Below are positions 48,103-57,522 of a stretch of 64,000 bases of DNA, piece after piece. Each line of letters opens with the position of its first letter. Position 1 is the stretch's first letter. A program made the position numbers and the translations under genes. The stretch lies in assembly GCA_018824305.1 (NCBI GenBank), contig JAHJGM010000026.1, positions 1 to 64,000 on the forward strand. Direction: 5' to 3'. The DNA comes from a bacterium. GTDB lineage: Bacteria > Campylobacterota > Campylobacteria > Campylobacterales > Sulfurimonadaceae. Under the pieces are notes generated by a model, which ran no database searches, was not told where the DNA came from, and saw only the letters and a program-made list of their open reading frames with translations.

Positions 48103-48822
48103 ATGCAAGAGAATGGATCATTAAACAATGCCTTGAATCAGGAGTATGACTTTAGTGTCAAAGAGATTTTATCTGAAGCATGGAGATTAACAGAAGGAGC
48201 GAAACTCATACTCAATGTATCATTTATATTATATATATTAGTCGCTGTACTGTTATCCGCTCTGCTTTCTCTTATCTTTGATCCTAAGATCTATTATGAA
48301 TCACAGCAGTTTTTCAAAGGTTTTTTAAGCGAACAGGCACAGTCTCTGCTTTCACTTCCAATATTAATGCCGATAATGTCCGGAATCGTTATGCTTGCCA
48401 TTAAAAGAGCCTCCCGTAAAAAGATGGAAATTCTCTCTATCTTCAATTACTATGTCCTCGTCTGGCCATTGGTATTTGCTTCATTGCTTGTCAATGCCGT
48501 AGTGATTTTAGGGTTTGTCATGCTTATTATCCCGGGGATCTACCTAAGCATTACTTTCGCATTTGTGATCCCGCTTATCATCGACAAGCAGCTGGGCATC
48601 ATAGATGCTATGAAGACCTCATATAAAGTCGTAAGCAAAAGATGGTTTAAGTTCTTTGGGCTCTATGCGACTCTTGCATTCTTTGCCCTTTTGTGCATAT
48701 TGACATTGGGAATCGGATTTATTTGGGTGTTGCCTTTATCATTAATGGTAAACGGTGTTTTATATCGAAGGATCTTTGGTTTTTCAAACTTAGAAAAAAC
48801 AGAGGATGACGCTAGTTTCTGA
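48103..48822 (+). CDS. polytopic membrane protein, glycerophosphodiesterase-membrane-domain-like
   Basis: 239 aa with about six hydrophobic segments in a short cytoplasmic frame. VLGFVMLIIPGIYLSITFAF followed by VIPLIIDKQLGIIDAMKTSY is the pattern of the GPDPase_memb / YciC-type family of unknown function. AGGAAAGG precedes the ATG. Divergent from gdhA and overlapping the convergent permease gene by 11 bases. Confidence 0.7.
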   Translation: MQENGSLNNALNQEYDFSVKEILSEAWRLTEGAKLILNVSFILYILVAVLLSALLSLIFDPKIYYESQQFFKGFLSEQAQSLLSLPILMPIMSGIVMLAIKRASRKKMEILSIFNYYVLVWPLVFASLLVNAVVILGFVMLIIPGIYLSITFAFVIPLIIDKQLGIIDAMKTSYKVVSKRWFKFFGLYATLAFFALLCILTLGIGFIWVLPLSLMVNGVLYRRIFGFSNLEKTEDDASF

Positions 48823-49612
48823 TCTCTTTTTGATTTGTCAACTGCTGTAGATAATTTGAGATATTGATTAGGGAGAATGTGATGAGAAATATCATAAGTC
48901 CGGGAAAGAAACTTACCCACCAAGCTATCTCGATCACCTCTTTGCCATCACTGATAACAGTCCCCCAGCTCATCTGAGGCGCTACGATACCAAGACCTAA
49001 AAAACTAAGACTCGATTCTGCGAGGATCGCTCCACCTACTCCAAATGTAAAACTTACAAAAAATATCGGTGCCAAAAGCGGTGCATAATATTTCAAGAGT
49101 ATCTTGAGTTTTGGCACATTTGCAATACGCAAGACTTTTATAAAAGGCTGTGAAGTAATCGCAAAACTTTCGCTTCGTATCAACCTTGCCGTTGTCATCC
49201 ACCCGGTAACCGAGATGATGATGATCAAGACCCACACCGAAGCATTTACATAACTGACTAATGCCAATAGCAAAAAGAATGTCGGAAATGTCAAAAACAG
49301 ATCTATAAGTATGACAAAAGCCCGATCCACTCTGCCCTTTAAATATCCGGCGGTGGCACCCACCATCAGACCGATAAAAGTAGAGATAAAAGCGCTTAAA
49401 ACACCAATGATCAAAGAGACTTGTCCACCTTCGATCAAACGTGCCAAAAGATCGCGTCCGAGTCTGTCGGTGCCTAAAATAAATTGTGCCGATGGATGGG
49501 AAAGTATAAAGTCTACATGTAGCTCTGAGGGAGAAACCGTGTAAAAAAAAGAACCAACAAAAGTAAATAGAACGATAGATATCAAAATCGCTATACTAAA
49601 ATATGGTATCAA
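48812..49612 (-). CDS. OppC/DppC-type ABC transporter permease
   Basis: 266 aa inner-membrane permease of the peptide/nickel family. N-terminal LIPYFS-like membrane segment, then FILGTDRLGRDLLARLIEGG (diagnostic for OppC/DppC), and the coupling loop around KVLRIANVPKLKILLKYYAP, ending in AESSLSFLGLGIVAPQMSWG. No OppB, ATPase or binding protein is beside it, which is unusual. It sits 13 bases downstream of flgK. Confidence 0.87.
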   Translation of the reverse strand: MIPYFSIAILISIVLFTFVGSFFYTVSPSELHVDFILSHPSAQFILGTDRLGRDLLARLIEGGQVSLIIGVLSAFISTFIGLMVGATAGYLKGRVDRAFVILIDLFLTFPTFFLLLALVSYVNASVWVLIIIISVTGWMTTARLIRSESFAITSQPFIKVLRIANVPKLKILLKYYAPLLAPIFFVSFTFGVGGAILAESSLSFLGLGIVAPQMSWGTVISDGKEVIEIAWWVSFFPGLMIFLITFSLINISNYLQQLTNQKEIRN

Positions 49613-49625
49613 CTCTCTTCACTTC

Positions 49626-51500
49626 TTACTGTTTGATGCCAAGGAGCGTATTCATCATCTGGTCAATAGTCGTTATGACTTTTGCCGCTGCTCCGTAAGA
49701 GGTCTGATAACGGATAAGATTACTCATCTCTTCATCCATGCTGACCTTTGATACAGAGTCATACTGTTGCTTGACAGCTGTGTATTTTGCGGTTATCGCA
49801 TCATTTGCGATAACTGCCGCATTTGTCTGTGTACCGATTCCCGTTGCGATGGTGTCAAATATCCCATAAACAGTGTCATTTAATTGAACGTCACTATTGT
49901 TTTGGTGAAAATCCATATTTTCAAACTGTGATTGAACCATGCCAAGTGCAACTTCATTGTTTCCTGACGTCGGTGCTGTGTGTGCTGAGATCTGTGTGGG
50001 ATCATATTTAAGCTCACTTGCTAAATCTATCGTATTGGCATCAGTCCCGTCAAAAAATCTGTTCATTCCAAGTGCACCGGCAAAGTTCGTACCTGAATCA
50101 AAGTTATTGTTACTGTTTAGGTTATCCTCGATTGCAAAAGTATACCCCTGTGCTTTTGCCTCGGAATTTTTTAGGTCAAAAGATATCTTTCCGTTTTGAT
50201 AACTTACAGATACAAAGTCATCTAGGTCATTGTTTGCATTATTGTCGTTATTGTCGTCTTTGTTATCCTCGATCTGACTTTTTATCGAGTTAGTCGCACC
50301 TGCGAATGTAGTAAGATCATCGATGTTAACGGTACGTCTTGCAGTCTCTTTTCCGTTGATATCATATAAAACGACATTAAAACTGCCCTTTTTAATATTA
50401 AGACCTGAATTGACTATTGCATTTGCAGGATCTTCTATGACCTGATTTGACTGCATAGTCGTGTTTGAACTTTTTGCATAGATATTATTTGCGCTTTTGA
50501 TCAGTCCAACGGCAAACATATCCAACTGGTCATTGACATTTTGCAAGACACCGTCTGTAGGAATACCATTGGCAGTGTTTAATGTAGAACCTCTTAATTT
50601 CAATATAGAACCTACTATACCGCCTTTTGCCTCTTCTGCAAAAGGAATCTTCACACCGTCTTGACGCTCATAATAAAGATTATACATGCCGGTCTGATTA
50701 TTGGAATTATCTATATTGATAGGATGAAATGCACTTCCGTCAACAATATTAAATCCTGCAACGCTGATGCTGTAACTGCCGCCTTTGATCGCTACACTCG
50801 GGTCAATTGAATTATTCGATTCGATTTGACCTGCCATCACTTTTGCCCCGATCAAGTTAGAGAGAGATACCTCAAGTACATTTCGCTTGTCTCTTAAATC
50901 GTTGGCATTGTTTGAATCACCCGCTTCAGTTGTGCTGATGGCTACGTTGATATCTGCTATCTGCTTTGCTATTTTATTGACTTCGTCTATCTTTACTTTG
51001 AGTTCATCGTTGAGTTTATTTTGTAAAGTAGTGACTTGTTTTTTAGTAGATTGTATATGTTGGGTCAGTGTTTGGGCTTGCTGTGCCAATGCGACTTTAA
51101 TGGCATTATTATCTGGATTGTCAGAAAGCGACTGCCATAAGTCATAATACGCATGCAGATCCGATTTGATTCCCACATCGTCGATTTCAGGGAAGAAAGT
51201 CGATAATTCCTGCAGGGTCTTTTTTGTAAAGTCGGAAGATTCTTTATCGGCAGAAACAGAGTTGTAATTACTAAATACGAACTGGTCAAAGATCCTTGCG
51301 ATCTGCTGGACCTTTGTACCGTTTCCTACAGCACCCGGAGTTACGTTGCTTATAGGCTCTGTTGCCTGCGTTACGACTCTTTGTCTTGTATATCCGTCAG
51401 TCTCTGCGTTAGATATATTATGGCCGGTCGTATCTATCGCTACCTGAGCTGCGTTTAACCCAGAATAGCCGATACCTAGAGTATTAAATATTGATGCCAT
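49626..51500 (-). CDS. flgK: flagellar hook-associated protein 1 FlgK
   Basis: 624 aa hook-filament junction protein. N-terminus GLNAAQVAIDTTGHNISNAE is the conserved rod/hook motif. The C-terminus SNLIRYQTSYGAAAKVITTI is the matching helix. The variable middle (about 200-500) has Asn/Asp-rich loops, including a run of DNNNDN-type residues near 400. Lies behind flgM and a flgN-like gene, the usual late-flagellar group. Confidence 0.94.
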   Translation of the reverse strand: MASIFNTLGIGYSGLNAAQVAIDTTGHNISNAETDGYTRQRVVTQATEPISNVTPGAVGNGTKVQQIARIFDQFVFSNYNSVSADKESSDFTKKTLQELSTFFPEIDDVGIKSDLHAYYDLWQSLSDNPDNNAIKVALAQQAQTLTQHIQSTKKQVTTLQNKLNDELKVKIDEVNKIAKQIADINVAISTTEAGDSNNANDLRDKRNVLEVSLSNLIGAKVMAGQIESNNSIDPSVAIKGGSYSISVAGFNIVDGSAFHPINIDNSNNQTGMYNLYYERQDGVKIPFAEEAKGGIVGSILKLRGSTLNTANGIPTDGVLQNVNDQLDMFAVGLIKSANNIYAKSSNTTMQSNQVIEDPANAIVNSGLNIKKGSFNVVLYDINGKETARRTVNIDDLTTFAGATNSIKSQIEDNKDDNNDNNANNDLDDFVSVSYQNGKISFDLKNSEAKAQGYTFAIEDNLNSNNNFDSGTNFAGALGMNRFFDGTDANTIDLASELKYDPTQISAHTAPTSGNNEVALGMVQSQFENMDFHQNNSDVQLNDTVYGIFDTIATGIGTQTNAAVIANDAITAKYTAVKQQYDSVSKVSMDEEMSNLIRYQTSYGAAAKVITTIDQMMNTLLGIKQ

Positions 51501-51503
51501 TAT

Positions 51504-51935
51504 CTATACTCTGACTTCCAAGAATGACGGATTTTTTGATGCTACCTTATTGTAACCGTTCATCTCCGTTGGAACTATCCTCTCCAACAATCTGTTATAA
51601 AATGAACTTACAGTAAGAACCATTTTCGCATACTTTTGATTGATATCCCGTAGATTTAACAACTCAGCTTTTAACTCGTCAAGCGCATCATGTTGTTCAT
51701 CATCGAGTAAAGTTGAGAGATCCTTCTCAGGATTTTCACTCATCAACTTTGATATTTCATGATCGATCATAGCTTTTTTAGATTCAAAACTTTTAATCTT
51801 TTCATCTTTTAAAGGTAAACGATCAAATTGAGGAGATTGTCTCGCCTCTTTTATATCTTCTATATCAGTCTGCGTAATGCTGATCAGATCTTTTAAATCT
51901 TTTATAGCACTCTTCAAATGGTGTAATAGCATCAT
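51504..51935 (-). CDS. FlgN-like flagellar chaperone
   Basis: 143 aa, almost wholly helical with heptad-like Leu/Ile spacing (LLHHLKSAIKDLKDLISI, later LLNLRDINQKYAKMVLTVSS). Weak sequence similarity, but size, helix content and position between flgM and flgK are those of FlgN, the export chaperone of FlgK and FlgL. The protein ends NKVASKNPSFLEVRV. Confidence 0.6.
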   Translation of the reverse strand: MMLLHHLKSAIKDLKDLISITQTDIEDIKEARQSPQFDRLPLKDEKIKSFESKKAMIDHEISKLMSENPEKDLSTLLDDEQHDALDELKAELLNLRDINQKYAKMVLTVSSFYNRLLERIVPTEMNGYNKVASKNPSFLEVRV

Positions 51936-51957
51936 AAACTCCTATATTTGTTAAGTT

Positions 51958-52164
51958 TTACATCAATTCATCAGCGATTCGCTTTGACAAGGCCTGTAAA
52001 TTGATTTTGTATTCACCGGAGGCAATCGACTCTTTGAGCTTGTCTACTTTGCTCATATCAGCCTCTTGATTCATCTCCTGTGTTTTTTTAGTATTGGATT
52101 TCAGTTCAGTATTACCGTTTTGGTACGCTGTTCTTATTCCTGCACTATTTAATTGAGATATCAT
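51958..52164 (-). CDS. flgM: anti-sigma-28 factor FlgM
   Basis: 68 aa. The C-terminal half MSKVDKLKESIASGEYKINL and QALSKRIADELM is the sigma-28-binding FlgM core. The N-terminal part is short and Asn/Thr-rich, as in Campylobacter and Helicobacter FlgM. Preceded by a consensus sigma-28 promoter, giving the usual feedback loop. Confidence 0.88.
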   Translation of the reverse strand: MISQLNSAGIRTAYQNGNTELKSNTKKTQEMNQEADMSKVDKLKESIASGEYKINLQALSKRIADELM

Positions 52165-52222
52165 CGATATTCCTTTTTTTCTCTTACGAGAGTGTATATA
52201 TTAGTTTATGATCTATACTCCA

Positions 52223-52249
52223 ATATCGGCAATTAAACTATTTTTTTTA
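52223..52249 (-). promoter_or_regulatory. sigma-28 (FliA) promoter of flgM
   Basis: On the minus strand TAAA (52249-52246), 15 bases, GCCGATAT (52230-52223). This is one base from the consensus TAAA-N15-GCCGATAA. The -35 lies over the flgJ stop codon, and the flgM ATG is 59 bases downstream. It would drive flgM, the flgN-like gene and flgK. Confidence 0.75.
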
Positions 52250-52567
52250 GTTTATTTTGCCGGACTTTTGGCTTAGATAGTCATAGAGCATTTGAGAAAA
52301 ACCGAAACTCCCCGCACTCGCCTTACTCAGCTCATCACGATACATTGATTTATATATTTTATCTCCCGGATCATTTTGTGAACCAAAAAGATTTTTTTCA
52401 TCTTTCATGGCATTGTCCATCATCATTTTTATGATGACCGACTCGAATGCATCCGTTTGTTCTCGTAATTTCTTATCATCAGTCGTAGCAACTATTTTAG
52501 GTGTGGAAGCCACATCCTGAGACAACATCGCCTGCTGTAAGTAAGCAGAATTTATAGAAGAACTCAT
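52247..52567 (-). CDS. flgJ: FlgJ-type rod-binding protein, N-terminal domain only
   Basis: 106 aa. Core motif LREQTDAFESVIIKMMMDNA and ending KASAGSFGFSQMLYDYLSQK match the rod-capping half of FlgJ. The muramidase half of enterobacterial FlgJ is absent, as usual in Campylobacterota. Overlaps flgI by one base. Confidence 0.8.
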   Translation of the reverse strand: MSSSINSAYLQQAMLSQDVASTPKIVATTDDKKLREQTDAFESVIIKMMMDNAMKDEKNLFGSQNDPGDKIYKSMYRDELSKASAGSFGFSQMLYDYLSQKSGKIN

Positions 52568-53613
52568 TAAATAACCTCCAGATCAGCTGAGATGGAACCT
52601 GCACTTTTCATAGCTTCAAGTATAGAGATGATCGCTTTTGGAGAAGCTCCGAGTTTTTGAAGCGATCTTACGATATTTGCTACTGTTGTCGTTCCTCTTT
52701 TTGTATAAACTTCATTCTCATTAAGTCCTATTACTAGATCATTGTCTACTTTCATGCTTCCAGCAGGAGCATTCACATCATCGGATTCTTGTATCTTTAT
52801 GGTTATATCGCCCTGTGTGATTATCACCGGTTTAATCTCTATATCCACACCTGCAATGATCGTTCCGGTTCTTTCATTGATGATTATTTTATTTTCCGGT
52901 TTGTAGTCCATATCCATATTTTCTATCTCAGACAAAAACTCGATCATTGAGAGATTGGACGGGCGTTTTAATTCGATAGTCCTTGGATCGAGCGCTACAG
53001 CTATTTGAGTATGAAAGTTTAAGTTTATCGCTCTTTGGACAGCCACTGCATTTTCAAAATTTGATTCTTTTAAAGAGAGTGTCGCATATTGTTGATGATA
53101 AAGATCGATGTTGATCTCTTTTTCCATGATACCGCCGGAATAAACGATACCGACAGTCGGATGAGAATCCGCACCCGCTCCACGCTCATTTTTTCCGCCT
53201 ATACTGATGGGACCTTGAGCAAGTGCATATATTTTTCCGTCCACCCCTTTAAGAGGAGCCATTAAAAGTGTACCGCCTTGTAGAGACTGCGCATCTCCGA
53301 TGGATGAGACGGTAACATCTATTTTGTCCCCCTGTCTGGCAAAAGCTCCGATCTTTGCAGTAACCACGACAGCAGCGACGTTCTTTGATTTTATGTCCAC
53401 GGGATTCATATCGATATTCATTGCTTTTAGCATATTTGCGATAGATTGGAGCGTAAACTTAGAGGTTGTGCCATCCCCGGTTTTCTTTAGACCGACGACT
53501 AATGAATAGCCTATGACCTGATTGTCCCTAACGCCCACAATTGATGATATATCTTTTATTTTTGTAGCTTGCAGTGTTAACGATAATAAAAAAATGATTA
53601 AAAAAGGTTTCAC
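52567..53613 (-). CDS. flgI: flagellar P-ring protein FlgI
   Basis: About 348 aa. Periplasmic ring around the rod. I choose the GTG at 53613: it has AAGGAT 6 bases upstream and gives a clean signal peptide (KPFLIIFLLSLTLQA). The ATG at 53628 adds five polar residues and has no ribosome-binding site. The mature part begins TKIKDISSIVGVRDNQVIGY and contains GLKKTGDGT and NLNFHTQIAVALDPRTIEL. It lies 37 bases after rsmD. Confidence 0.93.
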   Translation of the reverse strand: MKPFLIIFLLSLTLQATKIKDISSIVGVRDNQVIGYSLVVGLKKTGDGTTSKFTLQSIANMLKAMNIDMNPVDIKSKNVAAVVVTAKIGAFARQGDKIDVTVSSIGDAQSLQGGTLLMAPLKGVDGKIYALAQGPISIGGKNERGAGADSHPTVGIVYSGGIMEKEINIDLYHQQYATLSLKESNFENAVAVQRAINLNFHTQIAVALDPRTIELKRPSNLSMIEFLSEIENMDMDYKPENKIIINERTGTIIAGVDIEIKPVIITQGDITIKIQESDDVNAPAGSMKVDNDLVIGLNENEVYTKRGTTTVANIVRSLQKLGASPKAIISILEAMKSAGSISADLEVI

Positions 53614-53650
53614 ATACCATCCTTGCATATTGCAAAAACGGTAGCAATTA

Positions 53651-54247
53651 CTATTCCAATAATGAGCTATAGTAGGTCAAAGAGGTATTGCCGAATTTTT
53701 TCGTTTTCAGTTTTTTATAATCTTTTATCTCATCGGGCAGTTTTAGAGAACTCATATGTTCAATGATGATCATCTCGCAAAGTTCTTTTGGAAAATCTTC
53801 TATAAGTTTTATCATCTTGTCATATATATCCTCCATCCCCTCTCTGATAGAAAACGGCGGATCAATGTAGATATATGCACTTGTGTTTAAACTTTTGAGT
53901 CTTGATATTACTGTTTTGATATTTGTAAAACTGTCTCCGGCTATCACTTCACAGGCATTCGGGTCTGTTTGTGATATATTTTCATGCAGTGTACGCAGAG
54001 CGTCTCTGTCTTGTTCCATAAAGATTATCTTCCCTGCCCCGCGGCTGAGCGCTTCAAGCCCTATCGAACCGCTTCCCGAAAACACTTCGACAAAAACGGC
54101 ATCTATAATATCAAACTGTAGCGTGTTAAAAAAAGACTCCAGTACGATGCTTTTAGAACTTCTTGTTGTCGTTTTTGAGGGAAGTTTTAAAGTTTTTCCC
54201 TTGTATTTTCCTGCAATGATCTTTTTTGTCAAAGTATTACTTTTCAT
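53651..54247 (-). CDS. rsmD: 16S rRNA (guanine-966-N2)-methyltransferase RsmD
   Basis: 198 aa. N-terminal KKIIAGKYKGKTLKLPSK, SAM motif VFVEVFSGSGSIGLEALSRG, and catalytic IYIDPPFSI (DPPF, a permitted form of DPPY). Small-subunit rRNA modification. Overlaps the upstream hypothetical gene by 11 bases. Confidence 0.9.
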   Translation of the reverse strand: MKSNTLTKKIIAGKYKGKTLKLPSKTTTRSSKSIVLESFFNTLQFDIIDAVFVEVFSGSGSIGLEALSRGAGKIIFMEQDRDALRTLHENISQTDPNACEVIAGDSFTNIKTVISRLKSLNTSAYIYIDPPFSIREGMEDIYDKMIKLIEDFPKELCEMIIIEHMSSLKLPDEIKDYKKLKTKKFGNTSLTYYSSLLE

Positions 54248-54635
54248 AAAACGCTCTTATTGTTTTGATGAGATTTTCCTGATACTCTTTAGTCAATTTT
54301 TCTATTCTGTCTTCCAAAAATTTAAAATCAAGTTCACCTTTTGAGAGGTGCCCTTCATCCTGTGCTTCCAAATCATCGACAAGTGAAAGGATGTTCTTTC
54401 GCTCCTTATCGTTTTTGGTAAATCTTTCCAAAACCAAGATCAGCTGTGATTTTGAAAAGGGTTTTATCAGATCGGCATCTTTACTGTCTGATATGTAGAT
54501 GGTTTTTTTATCAATATCCAGCTTTTGGTCGCTGATGACTATGTCACTGCTCTTTAACGGACTGAGATACTTGCTTAAAAAAAGTTCCAGACTTTTTTGA
54601 AGCAGCGGTGATTCACATTTTACGGCTACTTTCAT
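54237..54635 (-). CDS. hypothetical protein conserved beside rsmD
   Basis: 132 aa, soluble, no motif I recognise. The N-terminal half is beta-like (KTIYISDSKDADLIKPFSKS) and the C-terminal half strongly helical and charged (FLEDRIEKLTKEYQENLIKT). Sandwiched between pglB (2-base gap) and rsmD (11-base overlap), so expression is coupled to both. Confidence 0.6.
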   Translation of the reverse strand: MKVAVKCESPLLQKSLELFLSKYLSPLKSSDIVISDQKLDIDKKTIYISDSKDADLIKPFSKSQLILVLERFTKNDKERKNILSLVDDLEAQDEGHLSKGELDFKFLEDRIEKLTKEYQENLIKTIRAFYEK

Positions 54636-54637
54636 AT

Positions 54638-56770
54638 CTATATCTTTAATTTGTAAATTTTTGCATAAGGAGTCATCTCAACGGCCTCAAAAAGATTTCT
54701 ATCATAATTTTCCAATACGAAAAGTTGGATATATAAAGAGTTGAACGTAGCCTCATCAAGTATGAGAAACTGTCCATAGTCAGCCATATAGATGACATTG
54801 ATATTGGACATCGAACTGAATCTCTTCGTAGCCATTCTTAATTTATGATCTTTATCATACCAAGTCTTTACAAAACGGTTCATCTCGACTGTTTTATCCC
54901 CCAGTTTGACCGTAGCATTCTCTTTACTGATCGCTACACTGCCTTGCAGATATATAAACTCACTGTCTTCACTTATAGCTTGTGAAGCAAAAAAGAGAGG
55001 ATTGTTGAACTTGTCTCCGCTCATCAGATCCAGATTTGAAAACAGCGTGATCGTAGGATAGATACTAAGCATCCTGTACGGCAAGTAAAGATAGATATCT
55101 CTTGTTTTCTTCGGCAGTGTTACGGCACCGTTTTCCAAAGCTGTTAAAAAATCATTCGTATCGTTAAAACCGCCCGCTTTTGTCATCTCTTCTATAGTTG
55201 AAAAGAGTTTCGTCTGATTTTGTTCCGATACTGTTTTATTTTGCTCTGAGATATCATAGGCTCTTACATCATACTCCACATCAAGTCTTGCCATTTTTGC
55301 AGCAGCGGCTTGCGGTTTTGTCAAAATATAGCTGATTGGAAAATTTACTTCTCCACTGTGTTTTCCGCCGTCTCCCAAAGTAAACACATCGCTGTAATAA
55401 CGAAGCGGATACCCGTAATCCCACCATCCTACGACATAATCCTCTCTGCTTGATTTTTTCTTTAAGTTATCAAGCAAGAGAACCTCATTTTTATTGAAGA
55501 CCGTAGGTACTTTGTACTCTTTGATATGGACAATATTTGGCAACAAGACAAGAAGTGAACCGATGAAGATAGTCGCATATTGTAAAAAATAACTCGGCAT
55601 CTTGTTTGCGATCTCCGCGATGATAAATGCGATACCAAAAGCCATAGGTACGACCGCATAAATGGTAAATCTCAGACCGCTGTTCATCGCCAAAAATCCC
55701 AGTCCCACCAAAGGAATTGCCAAAAGCATAATGCGGTATCTGTAACTAAGCCAGATGTAACCTGCGATAGATAAAAGGAATGTGATTACATGTCCGCTTA
55801 TCCTGTTTGCAAAGGTTTCAAAAGAGATATGTCCCGCTTCTCTGACAGTCTGCATTACCGTAAAAAAATGCAATCCCAGTCCGTTACTTACCGCATTTAC
55901 AGTTTCTCTAAAAACATACCCTTTCAACTGTCCTAATATAGGGTTCAAACCGCCTGTTATCATAAATGCTATAACACCTAAACCCAATACATAATAGGTA
56001 TATTTGTTGAATTTCTCATTCTTAAAGAAGACATAAAGCCCAATAACTAGAGGAAGACGTATGATATTGTCAGCCATCATCATAGCAAAAAGCATAATTG
56101 CCAAAAGCTTATAGTTATAAATATTTTTTCTGTCAAATACAAGTGTGTACAAAAGGATGAGTCCGAAAAATGCGAACTCTAAAGAGTAGCTTTGCGGATA
56201 CCACCATCTGTAGACTAAGATATCAAGTGCGGTGATAAGCAGAAACTTGTCTTGGTTTGAGTTGATCGCCCAGATAAGAGACCAAAGCAAAAATATAGGA
56301 ATAACAATGTTGAGCATATCGGTGTCATAATACCCTGCCATCGTACGGTTATAGTAACTCCATGCAATAGATGAGAGAAGAGCCGCGATAAATCCGACAT
56401 CAAGACGTCTAAAACTGTATGAGATAAGGATGATAGGGATCACTATGAGTGAACTCAAAAATACAGGCATATAAAAGATAATACTCTCAAAAGAAAAAGG
56501 CAGTATATTTGCGAAAATATATGTCAGCTGTGATGCTGCACTGTCTGTGGGAGAGAGATCACCGTTTTGATGAATACCAGAGAGCAGATCCCTTGCACCC
56601 TCCGCCCAGTAATAGCCGTCATTCGTGTTTATCATAAACTGACCGTTGAAGATAAACTGTTCATACCCCTCAAACTGATATACCCAGATAAAACGCATTG
56701 CGACACTAAAAAGGTAAGCGACCGCTATTAAAAGTAAAATCTTTTTATTGTCTTGTGAAATTGTCATCAT
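54638..56770 (-). CDS. pglB: oligosaccharyltransferase PglB (STT3 family)
   Basis: 710 aa. About 12 hydrophobic segments, then a periplasmic C-terminal domain. The signature WWDYGYPLRY starts near residue 449. An N-terminal NDGYYWAEGARDLL and a second loop GYYDTDMLN provide the metal-binding acidic residues. Transfers an undecaprenyl-linked glycan to Asn in D/E-x-N-x-S/T sequons. It is 40 kb from the glycan cluster. A WbpL-primed glycan with a C2 acetamido group at its reducing end could be a substrate (inference). Confidence 0.92.
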   Translation of the reverse strand: MMTISQDNKKILLLIAVAYLFSVAMRFIWVYQFEGYEQFIFNGQFMINTNDGYYWAEGARDLLSGIHQNGDLSPTDSAASQLTYIFANILPFSFESIIFYMPVFLSSLIVIPIILISYSFRRLDVGFIAALLSSIAWSYYNRTMAGYYDTDMLNIVIPIFLLWSLIWAINSNQDKFLLITALDILVYRWWYPQSYSLEFAFFGLILLYTLVFDRKNIYNYKLLAIMLFAMMMADNIIRLPLVIGLYVFFKNEKFNKYTYYVLGLGVIAFMITGGLNPILGQLKGYVFRETVNAVSNGLGLHFFTVMQTVREAGHISFETFANRISGHVITFLLSIAGYIWLSYRYRIMLLAIPLVGLGFLAMNSGLRFTIYAVVPMAFGIAFIIAEIANKMPSYFLQYATIFIGSLLVLLPNIVHIKEYKVPTVFNKNEVLLLDNLKKKSSREDYVVGWWDYGYPLRYYSDVFTLGDGGKHSGEVNFPISYILTKPQAAAAKMARLDVEYDVRAYDISEQNKTVSEQNQTKLFSTIEEMTKAGGFNDTNDFLTALENGAVTLPKKTRDIYLYLPYRMLSIYPTITLFSNLDLMSGDKFNNPLFFASQAISEDSEFIYLQGSVAISKENATVKLGDKTVEMNRFVKTWYDKDHKLRMATKRFSSMSNINVIYMADYGQFLILDEATFNSLYIQLFVLENYDRNLFEAVEMTPYAKIYKLKI

Positions 56771-56808
56771 TTATCCTACTAAATTCTTTGATTATTTTAA
56801 CGCACGTA

Positions 56809-57522
56809 TTATAGCATCTTCATATAATACTCAATTGAGTACCTTAAATCTTCATCAAGGGTGTCCATACCGTTTAAAAGCCAAGTGAGATAACTCATGT
56901 CGTTCATCACTATCTCCTCTATAAACCTGCCCTTGTATTTTCCAAAGTTCAGCTTTTGGATAAGTACCGGGTTTACGCTCAACTCTTGGAGTCTTTCATC
57001 ATCTGCCAACTCATTTAAATAGATATGCAGAAGTCTTACATGTAAAGCATCACTAAGGACTTCATGGGCTCTTAGTTCAATGCCCAGTTCATCCGAGAGC
57101 TGTTTTTCATCTTGATAAACTCTAAGTTCATATCTTAAAAACTGCAAAGCGAACTGTTCACACTCAGGGATGAGACTTCTACTGCATTTGAGTGTATCGA
57201 TGATCGCTCCGTTAAAGATGAAACCCTCTTTTTTCAGCATCTGCAGAGCAAAGACGACATTGTGACCGACTAGTGTCGTGTCGTAGTCATTGTATTTTTG
57301 CAAGATATCTTTTATCTCTGAATCTTCAAACTCTTTTGCATCTTGAAGCATCTCGTTTGTTATGTGATTAAGCGCCGATGCTTCGGGACGTATTTTTTTG
57401 GGCGGTTTTATCAGTTCTTTATGCGTAGATATCGTCTCTTTGTCATACAGGATGAGACCGATACAACAGATCCTGTCATTCTCTTCCAGTCCTGTCGTTT
57501 GGATATCTATATATATCAGCAT
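56809..57522 (-). CDS. degenerate DEDDh exonuclease-like protein with DUF3820-like tail
   Basis: 237 aa. The fold of DnaQ-type 3'-5' exonucleases is recognisable, but ExoI reads YIDIQTTG (Asp6 kept, the essential Glu replaced by Gln8) and ExoII reads GHNVVFALQML (Asp replaced by Ala). ExoIII HEVLSDALHV keeps His and Asp. The C-terminal KLNFGKYKGRFIEEI with SYLTWLLNG is a DUF3820-like nucleic-acid-associated block. Probably catalytically inactive. Overlaps the next gene upstream by 7 bases. Confidence 0.75.
   Translation of the reverse strand: MLIYIDIQTTGLEENDRICCIGLILYDKETISTHKELIKPPKKIRPEASALNHITNEMLQDAKEFEDSEIKDILQKYNDYDTTLVGHNVVFALQMLKKEGFIFNGAIIDTLKCSRSLIPECEQFALQFLRYELRVYQDEKQLSDELGIELRAHEVLSDALHVRLLHIYLNELADDERLQELSVNPVLIQKLNFGKYKGRFIEEIVMNDMSYLTWLLNGMDTLDEDLRYSIEYYMKML

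Noticed and set aside
50230-50275. Short AT-type tandem repeat in flgK as a phase-variable tract
   Set aside because: It encodes an Asn/Asp-rich loop made of mixed codons. It is not a homopolymer or exact repeat able to slip.
53614-53628. ATG start of flgI at 53628
   Set aside because: No ribosome-binding site, and it spoils the signal peptide. The GTG at 53613 has AAGGAT at good spacing.
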